A DNA stretch of 64,000 nt, taken from contig NZ_JABBNC010000004.1 in assembly GCF_012933445.1 (NCBI RefSeq), forward strand, positions 340,940 to 404,939, read 5' to 3'. Shown piece after piece: positions 16,587-24,866 of the stretch. The stretch is from Actinoplanes sp. TBRC 11911. Lineage in GTDB: Bacteria; Actinomycetota; Actinomycetes; Mycobacteriales; Micromonosporaceae. The position numbers and the translations under genes are program-made. Within the stretch, counting starts at the first letter, position 1; every line of letters starts with the position of its first letter. The notes beneath the pieces are model-generated. The model did not search any database and was not told where the DNA came from. It saw nothing but the letters and a program-made list of their open reading frames with translations.

Positions 16587-17062
16587 CCACGGAACGAGAG
16601 CCGGACTTCGAGGCCTTCTACCGGAGTCGCTTCGCCGGGCTCGTCGCGTCGGGCCTCGCGCGCGGGCTCAACCGCCAGGAGGCGGAGGACGACGCGCAGG
16701 ACGCCATGGTTCACCTCTATCAGAATTGGGCGGCGCTGCACCCGCGGGCCCGCGGCAGGTACGCGCGGACGGCAACGGTCCACAACACCGTCGATCGGTT
16801 CCGCAGGGCGACCCGGTGGCGCAAGTGGATCGCCGAGGTGGCGCCGCGCGTGCGGGTCGCCGAGGAGGACTCGTCCGGCCATGCCGGAGCGCTCGACCTG
16901 CTCCGGCGCCGGCTGACCGGACCGCAGCTCAAAGTCATGTTCCTCCTGTACGCGGGACTGAGCGTCGCGGACATCGCCGGGTACCTCGAGCTCAGTCCCT
17001 CGACCGTGCGGTCACATGTGCACAACGCCCGGAAGGCCCTGAAGGAGGACGACCATGGCTGA
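16583..17062 (+). CDS. ECF-type RNA polymerase sigma factor
   Basis: A 159-residue sigma-70 family protein. Region 2 spans roughly residues 10-75 (FYRSRFAGLVASGLARG, EDDAQDAMVHLYQNW). Region 4 is near the end (LTGPQLKVMFLLYAGLSVAD, then YLELSPSTVRSHVHNARKAL). Lengths fit the SigE-like actinobacterial ECF group. GTG at 16583 is preferred because the frame upstream lacks family sequence and the GTG overlaps the small upstream frame. The next gene overlaps by eight bases and encodes a membrane protein that could act as its anti-sigma factor. Confidence 0.88.
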   Translation: MTTEREPDFEAFYRSRFAGLVASGLARGLNRQEAEDDAQDAMVHLYQNWAALHPRARGRYARTATVHNTVDRFRRATRWRKWIAEVAPRVRVAEEDSSGHAGALDLLRRRLTGPQLKVMFLLYAGLSVADIAGYLELSPSTVRSHVHNARKALKEDDHG

Positions 17063-17972
17063 TCGGCCGCTGGAACTCACGCCCGAGGAACGCGCTCTCT
17101 TCGAGCGTGCGGAGACGGAGGCCTGCGGGGCGCTGTCGTTCGATCTCGAGGCCGGGCTGGCCGATGTGCGTGCGCGTGCGCACGCCGCGGGTCGCCCGTT
17201 CGTGCCGCGCCAGCGCTCCGGTTCCGGGTCGGTCACCCGGCTCCGAATCGGAGCTGTCGCCACGATCGTGGCCGCGTTGGCCGCGGCCACCGGCCTTCAG
17301 CTGACGGCACCCGAGGATGCCGAGCCGCCGCAACTCGCCGCGCGGCCCCCGTCGGCGGCGCCGCTGACCCGTGACCGCGACCGTGCCACGGCTGTTGCGA
17401 CGTCGCGGCCGCCGTCACCGCGTCGCACGGCCGACTCGGCCACTCCGCGGCACCCGGTCCCACGCACAAAGCCCGCTCCACCAACGGAACCGGTCCCCGG
17501 GCCGCCGCGGGTCACCACCAAGCCTGCCCCGCCGGTGGCCGCGACCCCGGCTCCGAGCATCAGCACCGCTCCGGGGCCGTTCCGCGTGCGCTATCCGGCG
17601 ACCTGGCTGACCGTTTTGCTCGACGACGCCGAGCCGCAGACCCTGAATCTGGCCCAGCCGAAGATCGTCGACGACGGCCCGGTCCGGATCACCACCAGCC
17701 CGACCGGCGATCCGGTGCTGAGTAATACCGCCGGGGTGCTGGCGGCGACGATCCCCACCGACGACGTGGCGCCGGTCGACTGCGCCGCGGCCATCGAGGA
17801 CACCGAGGACGGTGAGAAGCTGCTCGATCTGCGCGACGACCGCTCGTACTGCCTGATGACGCCGCCCGTCGGTGAGGAGCCGCAGACCCTGGTACGCGTC
17901 GACGTCGAGCGGCCCGACGACGGCGGCGGCGAGATAAGGCTGTGCCTGACTGCCTGGGAAGCGACCTCATGA
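17055..17972 (+). CDS. Membrane-anchored protein, possible anti-sigma factor
   Basis: A 305-residue protein. A cytosolic N-terminal part of about 60 residues precedes one membrane segment (LRIGAVATIVAALAAATGLQL). A long Pro/Thr/Ala-rich linker (about residues 90-170) and an extracytoplasmic domain (VRYPATWLTVLLDD to the end), with three Cys residues, follow. The start overlaps the sigma factor stop by eight bases. The topology and position fit an anti-sigma regulator that releases the sigma factor on an outside signal. No zinc-binding HxxxCxxC motif is present, so the mechanism would differ from ZAS proteins. Confidence 0.6.
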   Translation: MADRPLELTPEERALFERAETEACGALSFDLEAGLADVRARAHAAGRPFVPRQRSGSGSVTRLRIGAVATIVAALAAATGLQLTAPEDAEPPQLAARPPSAAPLTRDRDRATAVATSRPPSPRRTADSATPRHPVPRTKPAPPTEPVPGPPRVTTKPAPPVAATPAPSISTAPGPFRVRYPATWLTVLLDDAEPQTLNLAQPKIVDDGPVRITTSPTGDPVLSNTAGVLAATIPTDDVAPVDCAAAIEDTEDGEKLLDLRDDRSYCLMTPPVGEEPQTLVRVDVERPDDGGGEIRLCLTAWEATS

Positions 17973-17983
17973 ACCCCGGCCTG

Positions 17984-18040
17984 TTTCGGTTTCTTTCGTT
18001 TCGGCATGATAGAGTTTCGATTCAGCAGGCAAACGAAACT
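17984..18040 (+). promoter_or_regulatory. TTTC-repeat operator before the sugar operon, probable DeoR site
   Basis: TTTC occurs four times within 19 bases (17984-18002), again at 18015, and as inverted GAAAC in CAAACGAAACTG. DeoR/AgaR-type repressors commonly bind repeated TTTC/GAAA motifs. A DeoR regulator is the last gene of the operon that starts 29 bases downstream. The region is clearly more AT-rich than its surroundings. Confidence 0.55.
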
Positions 18041-18068
18041 GAACCGGAAGCAAGCGGGAGGGGTTCCG

Positions 18069-19091
18069 ATGCCCGTACGGCTCGCACTCGTGGGATGTGG
18101 CCGGATCGCGCAGGTCGCGCATCTCCCGGCCATCGAAAACGCAGACGGGGTGGAACTCGTCGCGGTCGCCGACCCGAGCGAAGCGGTCGCCGCCGCCGTC
18201 GCCCGGCGCTACGACATCCCGGCCGCCTACACCGATCATCACGACGCCTTCCGAGACGCGGACGCGGTCGTGGTGGCCGCTCCCGACCGGTTCCATCACG
18301 CGATCGCGACCGACGCGCTGCGCGCCGGCAAGCACGTCCTGGTCGAGAAGCCGCTCACCTCGACCGCCGCGGAGGCCGAGTCGCTGGCCGCGCTGGTCGA
18401 CGAGACCGGGCTGGTGCTTCAGGTCGGCGCGATGAAACGCCACGACCAGGGCATGCAGTTCGCGCACCGGTTCGTGGCCGAGCGGCTGGGGCAGCCGCGC
18501 AGCTTCACCGCGTGGTATCGCATCGGCGATCTGCGGCCCGGCATCGAGGCGACGCTGTTCCCGCGCGTGTACGCCGACGAGCAGGCCCGCACGACCGAGG
18601 CCGCGTTCAAGGCCGACCGCCGGCGCTACTTATTGGCCACGCACGGCGCGCACTTCTTCGACACCATTCGCTATCTGCTCGGCGACGTCACCGGGGTGAT
18701 CGCGAAACACCGGCAGGACGGCCGCGACCAGACGTGGCAGCTGCTGCTGACCTTGGCGTCCGGCGTCATCGGCACGGTGAGCATCACGGTCGACGTCCCC
18801 GGCGTGCCCACCGAGGGTCTGGAGGTCTTCGGCTCGGACGCCTCGGTGCGCATCGACACGCCGTTCCCGTTCTACCGCTTGGCATCCAACGTCCAGGCCT
18901 ACACGAACGGCGAGACCGTCTCGCCCGTCCGCACCGACGGCAACGCGTACGAGCGGCAGATCGAGGCCTTCGCCCAGGCCGTCCGGGGAGACGTCCGGCC
19001 GACCCCCGACGTGCGGGACGGGCTCCAGGCCGTACGCCTCATCGAAGCCACCGCCGCGGCTGTCGAGAGTGGCACGGAGGTGAAGCTGTGA
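18069..19091 (+). CDS. Gfo/Idh/MocA family oxidoreductase
   Basis: A 340-residue NAD(P)-dependent sugar dehydrogenase. LALVGCGRIAQVAHLPAI is the N-terminal nucleotide-binding motif, and HVLVEKPLTSTAAEAE carries the catalytic Lys of the EKP box. The C-terminal alpha/beta domain contains THGAHFFDTIRYLLGD with the expected His. GGGAGGGG lies just upstream of the ATG. The stop overlaps the GTG of an isomerase gene. Together with that isomerase, a hydrolase and a DeoR regulator, it probably oxidises an inositol or a sugar derivative at the head of a catabolic route. Confidence 0.92.
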   Translation: MPVRLALVGCGRIAQVAHLPAIENADGVELVAVADPSEAVAAAVARRYDIPAAYTDHHDAFRDADAVVVAAPDRFHHAIATDALRAGKHVLVEKPLTSTAAEAESLAALVDETGLVLQVGAMKRHDQGMQFAHRFVAERLGQPRSFTAWYRIGDLRPGIEATLFPRVYADEQARTTEAAFKADRRRYLLATHGAHFFDTIRYLLGDVTGVIAKHRQDGRDQTWQLLLTLASGVIGTVSITVDVPGVPTEGLEVFGSDASVRIDTPFPFYRLASNVQAYTNGETVSPVRTDGNAYERQIEAFAQAVRGDVRPTPDVRDGLQAVRLIEATAAAVESGTEVKL

Positions 19092-19918
19092 TCGCGGACC
19101 GGCTCGGCATCTTCGCGCGGACGTTCGTGCGCGACAGCCCCGACCAGGTGGCCGCCGAGGTGGCGAAAGCCGGCTACCCGCTCGCGCACTGGAACTTCGC
19201 GGCGATCGGCCTGCCGACGCTGGCCACCGCCGTGGACGAGAGCGTCTTCCTCGACGTGCGCCGCGCGTTCACGGCCGCGCGCGCCGGCATCCCGAGCATC
19301 TCCGCCACCTATAACGTCATCCACCCCGACGCCGTCCTGCGAGCCCGGCAGACGCGGGACGCGGTGCGGCTGATCGGTCTCGCCCCGCTGCTCGGCGCCG
19401 ACGTGGTCACGCTTTGCACCGGCACCCGCGATCCGCTGAACATGTGGCGCGCCCACCCCGGCAACGACGACCCGGACGCCTGGTCCGACCTGCGATACAC
19501 GCTGGATCCGCTGCTCACGGCCGCCGCGATCACCGGCGTACGCCTCGGGGTCGAACCCGAACCGGGCAACGTGATCCGCGACGCGCCCACGGCCGCGCGG
19601 CTGCTCAAGGAGCTGGGCGACGACGCCCCGATCGGCATCGTCCTCGACCCGGCGAACCTGCTGACCCCGCAGACCGTCAGCCGGCAGGATGAGATCATCG
19701 GCGAGGCGATCGACCTGCTCGGCGACCGCGTCATCGGGGCGCAGGCCAAGGACGTCGTGGCCGAGGGGTATTCGGCCGCCGGAGCCGGGCTGATGAACTA
19801 TCCGGCACTGCTCAGCCAGCTCGACCGGGTCGCTCCGGTCCCGCTGATCGTGCAGGACGCGTCCGAATCGGACGCCGCCCGGGTGCGCACCGACCTGATC
19901 CGCTGGGCCGAGCGATGA
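19088..19918 (+). CDS. Sugar phosphate isomerase/epimerase family (TIM barrel)
   Basis: A 276-residue xylose-isomerase-like TIM-barrel protein of the AP-endonuclease-2 superfamily. Likely metal ligands lie in GVRLGVEPEPGNV (Glu), IGIVLDPANLL (Asp), VIGAQAKDVV (Lys/Asp region) and IVQDASESD. The GTG overlaps the stop of the dehydrogenase, and its own stop overlaps the hydrolase ATG. The product probably isomerises or epimerises the keto-sugar made by the dehydrogenase. The exact sugar is not determined by the sequence. Confidence 0.88.
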   Translation: MIADRLGIFARTFVRDSPDQVAAEVAKAGYPLAHWNFAAIGLPTLATAVDESVFLDVRRAFTAARAGIPSISATYNVIHPDAVLRARQTRDAVRLIGLAPLLGADVVTLCTGTRDPLNMWRAHPGNDDPDAWSDLRYTLDPLLTAAAITGVRLGVEPEPGNVIRDAPTAARLLKELGDDAPIGIVLDPANLLTPQTVSRQDEIIGEAIDLLGDRVIGAQAKDVVAEGYSAAGAGLMNYPALLSQLDRVAPVPLIVQDASESDAARVRTDLIRWAER

Positions 19919-20637
19919 TGAGCGTCCTGCTGCTGCACGGGCTCGGCGGCGACCGGCGTCAGGCGCTGAGTCTGCTCCCGGAGGCCTACGCCGCTACGCG
20001 GATCGCCCCTGACCTGCCCGGCCACGGCTCGACCGATCTGATCCCGGGTGAGCCGATCACCTTCGCCGCGTTCGCGGCCCGGGCGGCATCGCAGCTCGAC
20101 GGGCCGGTGGCGGTGGCCGGGGTCTCGATGGGTGCCGGCGTCGCCCTGGCGCTGGCGGCCGCCCGGCCCGACCTCGTCACGAAGCTCATTCTGGTGCGCC
20201 CGTCGTGGCTGCTCGACACGCCACCGCCGCACCTGGAGCCGTTTCTGACCATCGCGCGGATCCTGACCACGCGCGGCGTCGACGCGGACGCGTTCCGGGC
20301 CACCGCCGTGTACCAGCGGATCGCCGAGCAGGCGCCGGCGATGGCGCAGTCGCTGCTGGGCCAGTTCACCCGCCCGTGCGCGGTCGAGCGTGCCCGGGTG
20401 CTTGCCGAGATGCCGTTCAGCCTGCCGCTGGCGGGGGTCGAGGCGTACCGGAAGCTGGGTGGTGACGTCACGATCGTGGCGGCGCCGCAGGACCCGGTGC
20501 ACCCGGAATGGCTGGCGCGCGAGATGCGGGCGCTGATCCCCGGCGCGCGCCTGGTCATGGTGCCGCGCAAGCTGCCGGACCCGGCCGAGCACCAGGCGGC
20601 GGTGCGGGAAGCGGTGGTCGACGCACTTGAACACTAA
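19915..20637 (+). CDS. Alpha/beta hydrolase
   Basis: A 240-residue hydrolase. The oxyanion-hole segment LLLHGLGGDRR is at the N terminus. The nucleophile elbow VAGVSMGAGVALAL contains the Ser. An acid residue follows in VAAPQDPVHPEW and a C-terminal His in PAEHQAAV. ATG at 19915 and at 19918 are both possible, overlapping the isomerase stop. In this operon it may open a sugar lactone or deacylate the substrate. That is inferred from context, because lactonases of this fold are not distinguishable by motif. Confidence 0.85.
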   Translation: MMSVLLLHGLGGDRRQALSLLPEAYAATRIAPDLPGHGSTDLIPGEPITFAAFAARAASQLDGPVAVAGVSMGAGVALALAAARPDLVTKLILVRPSWLLDTPPPHLEPFLTIARILTTRGVDADAFRATAVYQRIAEQAPAMAQSLLGQFTRPCAVERARVLAEMPFSLPLAGVEAYRKLGGDVTIVAAPQDPVHPEWLAREMRALIPGARLVMVPRKLPDPAEHQAAVREAVVDALEH

Positions 20638-20647
20638 ACTTCCCGGC

Positions 20648-21418
20648 ATGTCACAGCCGGGCCCGGTCTTCGCCGAGGAGAGGCGCCAGCGGATCCTCGA
20701 GACCGTCACAGCAAAGGGCCGGGTCCGCATGTCCGACCTCGTCGAGATGTTCGGGGTGACCGAGCCGACGATCCGCAAGGACCTCAGCGACCTGCACAAT
20801 CGCCGGCTGCTGCGCCGCACCCACGGCGGGGCGATCGCCGTCGAGTCCCGTCTCGAGCAGACGCTGCACGACCGCGGCGAACTGCACCGCGGCGCGAAGC
20901 AGAAGATCGCCGAGGCGTGCCGGGCCGAGATCGCCCGTGGCGAGTCGGTCTACCTGGACTCGGGCACGACCGTGCAGGCCATCGCCGAGAGGCTCGAACC
21001 GGCCGACCTCAACATCCTCACCAACGCGCTCGGCGTCGCCAACGCGGTGGCCGGGCGCGAAGGGCTGCGGCACACGCTGCTGGGCGGTTCGGTGCGGCCG
21101 CTCGGGGGTTCGCTGGTCGGTCCGGTGGCGCTGGAGACGCTGGCCCGGTTCACCGTGGACGTCGCGTTCATCGGCGCCAGCGGCCTGACCGAGGACGGCA
21201 TCAGCGTCGCCGACGTGACCGAGGCCCAGATCAAGCAGTCGGTGATCGACCGCGCCCGCCGCGTCATCGTGCCGATGGACAGCAGCAAGTTCGGCACGGC
21301 CGACTTCGTGAGCGTGTGCGGCCTGGACCGCGTCGACCTGCTCATCACCGAGCGCCTCCCCGACGACGTGGCACGGTGGTGCCGGAGGCATGGCGTCGAG
21401 GTGCGCGAGACCCGGTGA
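20648..21418 (+). CDS. DeoR family transcriptional regulator
   Basis: A 256-residue repressor. The N-terminal winged helix contains ERRQRILETVTAKGRVRMSD and FGVTEPTIRKDLSDLHNRRL. The C-terminal sugar-phosphate sensor has YLDSGTTVQAIAERL, LLGGSVRPLGGSLVG and AFIGASGL. A TTG at 20627 would overlap the hydrolase stop, but ATG at 20648 matches the family N terminus. As the last gene of the operon it probably represses its own unit through the TTTC-rich site at 17984-18040, with a phosphorylated sugar as inducer. A strong terminator follows. Confidence 0.92.
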   Translation: MSQPGPVFAEERRQRILETVTAKGRVRMSDLVEMFGVTEPTIRKDLSDLHNRRLLRRTHGGAIAVESRLEQTLHDRGELHRGAKQKIAEACRAEIARGESVYLDSGTTVQAIAERLEPADLNILTNALGVANAVAGREGLRHTLLGGSVRPLGGSLVGPVALETLARFTVDVAFIGASGLTEDGISVADVTEAQIKQSVIDRARRVIVPMDSSKFGTADFVSVCGLDRVDLLITERLPDDVARWCRRHGVEVRETR

Positions 21419-21428
21419 ACGAAAGGAA

Positions 21429-21456
21429 AACCGCCCCGGAGGATTCCGGGGCGGTT
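21429..21456. terminator. Bidirectional terminator
   Basis: An 11-bp perfect stem, AACCGCCCCGG and CCGGGGCGGTT, with a six-base loop. It has A residues on one side and T residues on the other. It separates the convergent DeoR gene and the gene ending at 21475. Confidence 0.88.
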
Positions 21457-21474
21457 CCGCGTTGCTGAACTGAA

Positions 21475-22416
21475 CTAGCCGACCGCGACGGTCCAGGCGA
21501 GCTGGGCGTCGACGACAGTGGTCTGGCCGGAAGCCAGCGCGACGATCTCGGCGGCGTCCTGGCTGTGCTCCCCGGCGCTGAAGCGCACCTGGTAGCGGCC
21601 CGGCACCAACCGGCCGGCGAAGTCGTACGAGCCGTCCGCGCCGGTGACCGTGCCCAACTCGGCGGTGGTGTCCACGTTCATGACGCTGACCGTCACCCCG
21701 GTGGCCGGCGCCCCCGCGGCGTCGGTCACCCGGCCGGAGATCCCGGCGGCCGCGATCGCCCGGTCCGTGATCTTCACGGTGGCACCGGAGCGAACGAAGA
21801 AATTGGTGGCTTCGGACGAGTTGAACGTGTGCGGCACATACTCGGTGATCGCGCCCGCCGCGTAGCTGACGACGAACGTCTGGTTCGGCTGGACGGCGAT
21901 CCGGAACGTGCCGTCGGCCGCCGTGCTGCCGGTGGTCTCGGTGGCGGTGTTCACGTTGCTGATGCGGACGGCCGCGTTCGCGGCGGGCTTTCCGTCCGCG
22001 GTGAAGAACCGGCCGGCGATGGTGCCGGCGGCCGTGACCTTGCTGTTGGCCACCGTGTCGTGGTGCGCCCGCACCCGGTAGCTGCCGGCCTGGGCCGGAT
22101 CGGTGACGCGGCCCGGCGCCCACTCCGACCAGCCGCCCATGCCGATCTGGAGCTGATAGGTCCCGGCCTTCAGCCCGGCCATGCGGAACCGGCCGTGGGC
22201 GTCGGTCGCCAGGGCCTGGATCGGGTCGCCGGACGGGGTGAGGTACGCGGAGACGATGGCGTCCCGGACAACCGCACCGCGGGTGTCCCGAACGACGCCG
22301 GAAAGACTGCCGGTCGCCTCGCCGGCGAAAGCGGGAGCGGCCGCGGTGGTGGCGGCGGCGACCCCGGCGAGCGCGGCGGCCAGGACGGTCCGGCGGAGAA
22401 CACGCGATGACTGCAT
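21475..22416 (-). CDS. Secreted carboxypeptidase regulatory-like domain protein
   Basis: A 313-residue exported protein. The signal peptide MQSSRVLRRTVLAAALAGVA is cleaved after APAFA. Three beta-sandwich modules of the CarboxypepD_reg/Cna-B-like kind follow, recognised by repeats of GxVxDxxGAxVxxA ... DGxFRxAGLxPGxYxxxxG (for instance LSGVVRDTRGAVV, IAGRFFTADGKPA, ISGRVTDAAGAPA). There is no catalytic domain and no C-terminal sorting signal, so it is probably a secreted or loosely wall-bound adhesive or structural protein. AAGGGA precedes the ATG. Confidence 0.82.
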   Translation of the reverse strand: MQSSRVLRRTVLAAALAGVAAATTAAAPAFAGEATGSLSGVVRDTRGAVVRDAIVSAYLTPSGDPIQALATDAHGRFRMAGLKAGTYQLQIGMGGWSEWAPGRVTDPAQAGSYRVRAHHDTVANSKVTAAGTIAGRFFTADGKPAANAAVRISNVNTATETTGSTAADGTFRIAVQPNQTFVVSYAAGAITEYVPHTFNSSEATNFFVRSGATVKITDRAIAAAGISGRVTDAAGAPATGVTVSVMNVDTTAELGTVTGADGSYDFAGRLVPGRYQVRFSAGEHSQDAAEIVALASGQTTVVDAQLAWTVAVG

Positions 22417-22540
22417 TTGGTTTCCCTTCGGGTTGTGAGGTCTGGCGAGGACGCTATCCGCGCCGCAAACCCAGCAGGGACAACCGATTCGAGCGTGGCA
22501 CGAACCCGGGGTGTCCAAACCCGACAGTAAATCGCGGCAA

Positions 22541-22637
22541 CCTTTTGGGCGATGAGCAGTCGGTGTTCCAGCACGACCGGGACCGACAGGGTCTGGTAGC
22601 CGATCTCGTCGAAGAGGACGGTCCTTCTCGTGGCCCA
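22541..22637 (-). pseudogene. Possible remnant of a helicase C-terminus
   Basis: One frame reads TVLFDEIGYQTLSVPVVLEH followed by RLL. From memory this resembles the C-terminal tail of some actinobacterial DEAD/DEAH-box helicases. There is no start, and a stop lies directly upstream. If real it is only the last 30 codons of a lost gene. Confidence 0.25.
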
Positions 22638-22674
22638 TCACCGTGCCGGCGCCCCCGGCGGCGGGCGGCGGGCG

Positions 22675-22815
22675 CTATTTCTTACGGCCGAACATGCGGC
22701 GGATCGCCCACAGCAGGATCAGTGCCGCGAGCGCGACCCCGAGCAGTCGTACGGCGTCGATTTGCGACCAGTCGACCCCGGAGCCGGCGGCGATGACGGT
22801 AGGCACGGAACGCAT
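22675..22815 (-). CDS. Small single-pass membrane protein
   Basis: A 46-residue frame from ATG at 22815 to TAG. The polar N terminus MRSVPTVIAAGSGVDWSQID is followed by one membrane helix (VRLLGVALAALILLWAI) and a basic tail ending RRMFGRKK, giving an N-out, C-in topology. The composition and codon use look like a real actinobacterial small membrane protein. It is divergent from the glycosidase gene at 22941. The function is unknown. Confidence 0.55.
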   Translation of the reverse strand: MRSVPTVIAAGSGVDWSQIDAVRLLGVALAALILLWAIRRMFGRKK

Positions 22816-22940
22816 CGTATCGGGCGCAGGCTAATAGAAAGGTTTGTTGACTAAAGACTGAACGGGTGTGACCATGGACCGGCACAACGGGGGGCGCGCT
22901 CCCACGAGCGCGCGTGACGTCACCGGAGGTACGGGGGCCC

Positions 22941-24473
22941 ATGCCTAACCAGGGAGAACTGCCGGAGCTGGCAGCGGCGGTGCTGCAGCCGGGATTCGTC
23001 GGGACGACCGCGCCGGACTGGGTGCGCCGGTGGCTTGGGGACGGCCTCGGTGGCGTCGCACTGTTCGCTCGTAACGTCGAGTCACCGGCTCAGGTGGCCG
23101 CGCTGACCGCGCAACTGCGTGCCGAACGGCCCGACGTGATCGTGGCGATCGACGAGGAGGCCGGGGACGTCACCCGCCTGGAGTCGCGGCACGGCAGCTC
23201 GCGTCCCGGCAACCTGGCGCTCGGCGCGATCGACGACCCGCAGCTCACCGAGGCGGTGGCCCGCGACCTGGGCACCGACCTGGCGAACGCGGGCATCACG
23301 CTGAACTACGCGCCGGACACCGACGTCAACAGCAACCCCGACAACCCGATCATCGGCGTACGCGCGTTCGGCGCCGACGCCCAGCTGGTCGCGCGCCATT
23401 CCGCGGCGTTCGTGCGGGGCCTGCAGGACGCCGGCGTGGCCGCCTGTGCCAAGCATTTCCCGGGTCACGGCGACACCGCTGTCGACTCGCACCACGACGT
23501 GCCGCTGATCGACCGCGACCGCGCCCAGCTCGAGGCCGTCGAACTGCTGCCGTTCCGGGCCGCGATCGCCGCCGGCGTACGGGCCGTGATGACCGGGCAC
23601 CTGCTGGTACCGGCGTTCGATCCGGAGCTTCCGGCGACGCTGAGCCGGCGTGTCCTCACCGGTCTGCTGCGCGAGGAACTGGCGTACGACGGCCTGATCG
23701 TCACCGACGCCATCGAGATGCAGGGCGTGCGCCGCACCTACGGGCTGGGCGGCGCGACGGTGCGCGCGCTTGCGGCCGGGGCGGACGCGATCTGCGTGGG
23801 CGGCGAGCACGCCGACGAACAGACCGCGATCGTGGTGCGCGATGCCATCGTCCGCGCGGTCCGGGACGGCGAACTTGCCGAGGACCGGCTGCGCGACGCG
23901 GCGGCCCGGGTCCGGCGGCTCGGCGAGTGGACCACCCGCGTGCAGACCGCCACCGGCGCGCGGCAGCTCGCCGACCCGGTGATCGGTCCGTCGAAGGTCG
24001 GCTTCGAGGCGGCCCGCCGCGCGGTGCGGGTGACCCGGCACGACGCCGGCGTCGCGTTGCCGCTCGCGCAGCCGCCGCACGTCATCGAGTTCGCACCGGC
24101 GCGCAACATCGCGATCGGCGCCGAGACGCCGTGGGGCGTGGGCGCCCCGCTCGACGACCTGATGCCCGGCACCACCTCGGACCGGCTGACCGCGGACGAC
24201 CTCGGCGGACTCCCGGCCGCGCTGGCCCGCGCGGCGAACCGGCCGCTCGTGCTGGTCGCCCGCGACGTGCACCGGCACGCCTGGCTGGCCGAGGCGCTCG
24301 ACCGGGTCCTGCGAGCCCGCCCGGACGCGATCGTGGTCGAGATGGGTGTCCCGGTGACGGTGCTGGGCGGGGTGCACATCGCGACCTTCGGGGCGACCCG
24401 GGCCTGCGGTCAGGCCGCCGCCGAGCTCATCGCGGGCACCTCGGTGCCGGCGCCACAGCCGCTGGCGGCGTGA
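22941..24473 (+). CDS. Glycoside hydrolase family 3, NagZ-like beta-N-acetylhexosaminidase
   Basis: A 510-residue protein with a TIM-barrel domain carrying KHFPGHGDTAVDSHHDVPL, the NagZ-type loop with the acid/base His, and the nucleophile Asp in LIVTDAIEMQGV. A further C-terminal alpha/beta domain covers about residues 340-510. NagZ enzymes cut GlcNAc from muropeptides during wall recycling, and other substrates are possible. The N terminus shows no signal peptide, so it is probably cytosolic. ATG at 22941 has GGAGG 11 bases upstream. GTG at 22914 would add nine residues. Confidence 0.88.
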   Translation: MPNQGELPELAAAVLQPGFVGTTAPDWVRRWLGDGLGGVALFARNVESPAQVAALTAQLRAERPDVIVAIDEEAGDVTRLESRHGSSRPGNLALGAIDDPQLTEAVARDLGTDLANAGITLNYAPDTDVNSNPDNPIIGVRAFGADAQLVARHSAAFVRGLQDAGVAACAKHFPGHGDTAVDSHHDVPLIDRDRAQLEAVELLPFRAAIAAGVRAVMTGHLLVPAFDPELPATLSRRVLTGLLREELAYDGLIVTDAIEMQGVRRTYGLGGATVRALAAGADAICVGGEHADEQTAIVVRDAIVRAVRDGELAEDRLRDAAARVRRLGEWTTRVQTATGARQLADPVIGPSKVGFEAARRAVRVTRHDAGVALPLAQPPHVIEFAPARNIAIGAETPWGVGAPLDDLMPGTTSDRLTADDLGGLPAALARAANRPLVLVARDVHRHAWLAEALDRVLRARPDAIVVEMGVPVTVLGGVHIATFGATRACGQAAAELIAGTSVPAPQPLAA

Positions 24474-24761
24474 CTAGTCGACGATGATGTCGGCGTACTC
24501 GTCGGGGTGCTTCTCGTGCCACGCCGCGAAGTAGGGGCAGACCAGCTTCGCCTTGGCGCCGTCCGCGCGCAGCAGATCCAGGGTGCGCCGCACCAGCACC
24601 GAGGCCAGGCCTTTGCCGCGGAACTGCTCCTCGACCTCGCTGTGGACGATCACCACGAGGCCGTCGCGCAGGCGATAGTCGGCGCGCCCGGCGTACTCGC
24701 CGTCGACGAGCAGTTCGAAGCGGCTGTGCCCGGGAACGTCGCGTACATCGATGTCGCTCAC
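24474..24761 (-). CDS. YjdJ-type GNAT N-acetyltransferase
   Basis: A 95-residue minimal acetyltransferase of the COG2388 type. It contains ADYRLRDGLVVIVHSEVEEQ, then FRGKGLASVLVRRTLDLLR, the acetyl-CoA pyrophosphate-binding loop (RGKGLA), and VCPYFAAWHEKHPDEY, the diagnostic Cys-Pro-Tyr and His end. The acceptor is unknown. Translation starts with GTG. The stop codons of this gene and the glycosidase are directly adjacent on opposite strands. Confidence 0.88.
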   Translation of the reverse strand: MSDIDVRDVPGHSRFELLVDGEYAGRADYRLRDGLVVIVHSEVEEQFRGKGLASVLVRRTLDLLRADGAKAKLVCPYFAAWHEKHPDEYADIIVD

Positions 24762-24808
24762 GTCGCCAGCTTAGGCGGGCGCCGGACGCGTGCTCACCGA
24801 TGGTGTTC

Positions 24809-24835
24809 AACCCCACCCGAGTTACGGGTGGGTTT
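24809..24835. promoter_or_regulatory. Inverted repeat in a divergent promoter region
   Basis: AACCCCACCCG, five bases, CGGGTGGGTTT, with ten of eleven positions paired. It sits between the divergent acetyltransferase and DUF1206 genes, 32 bases before the latter. It may be an operator or a 5' leader hairpin. Confidence 0.4.
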
Positions 24836-24866
24836 ACGAAAAGTCGGGCCGGGACATTCAAAGGGC

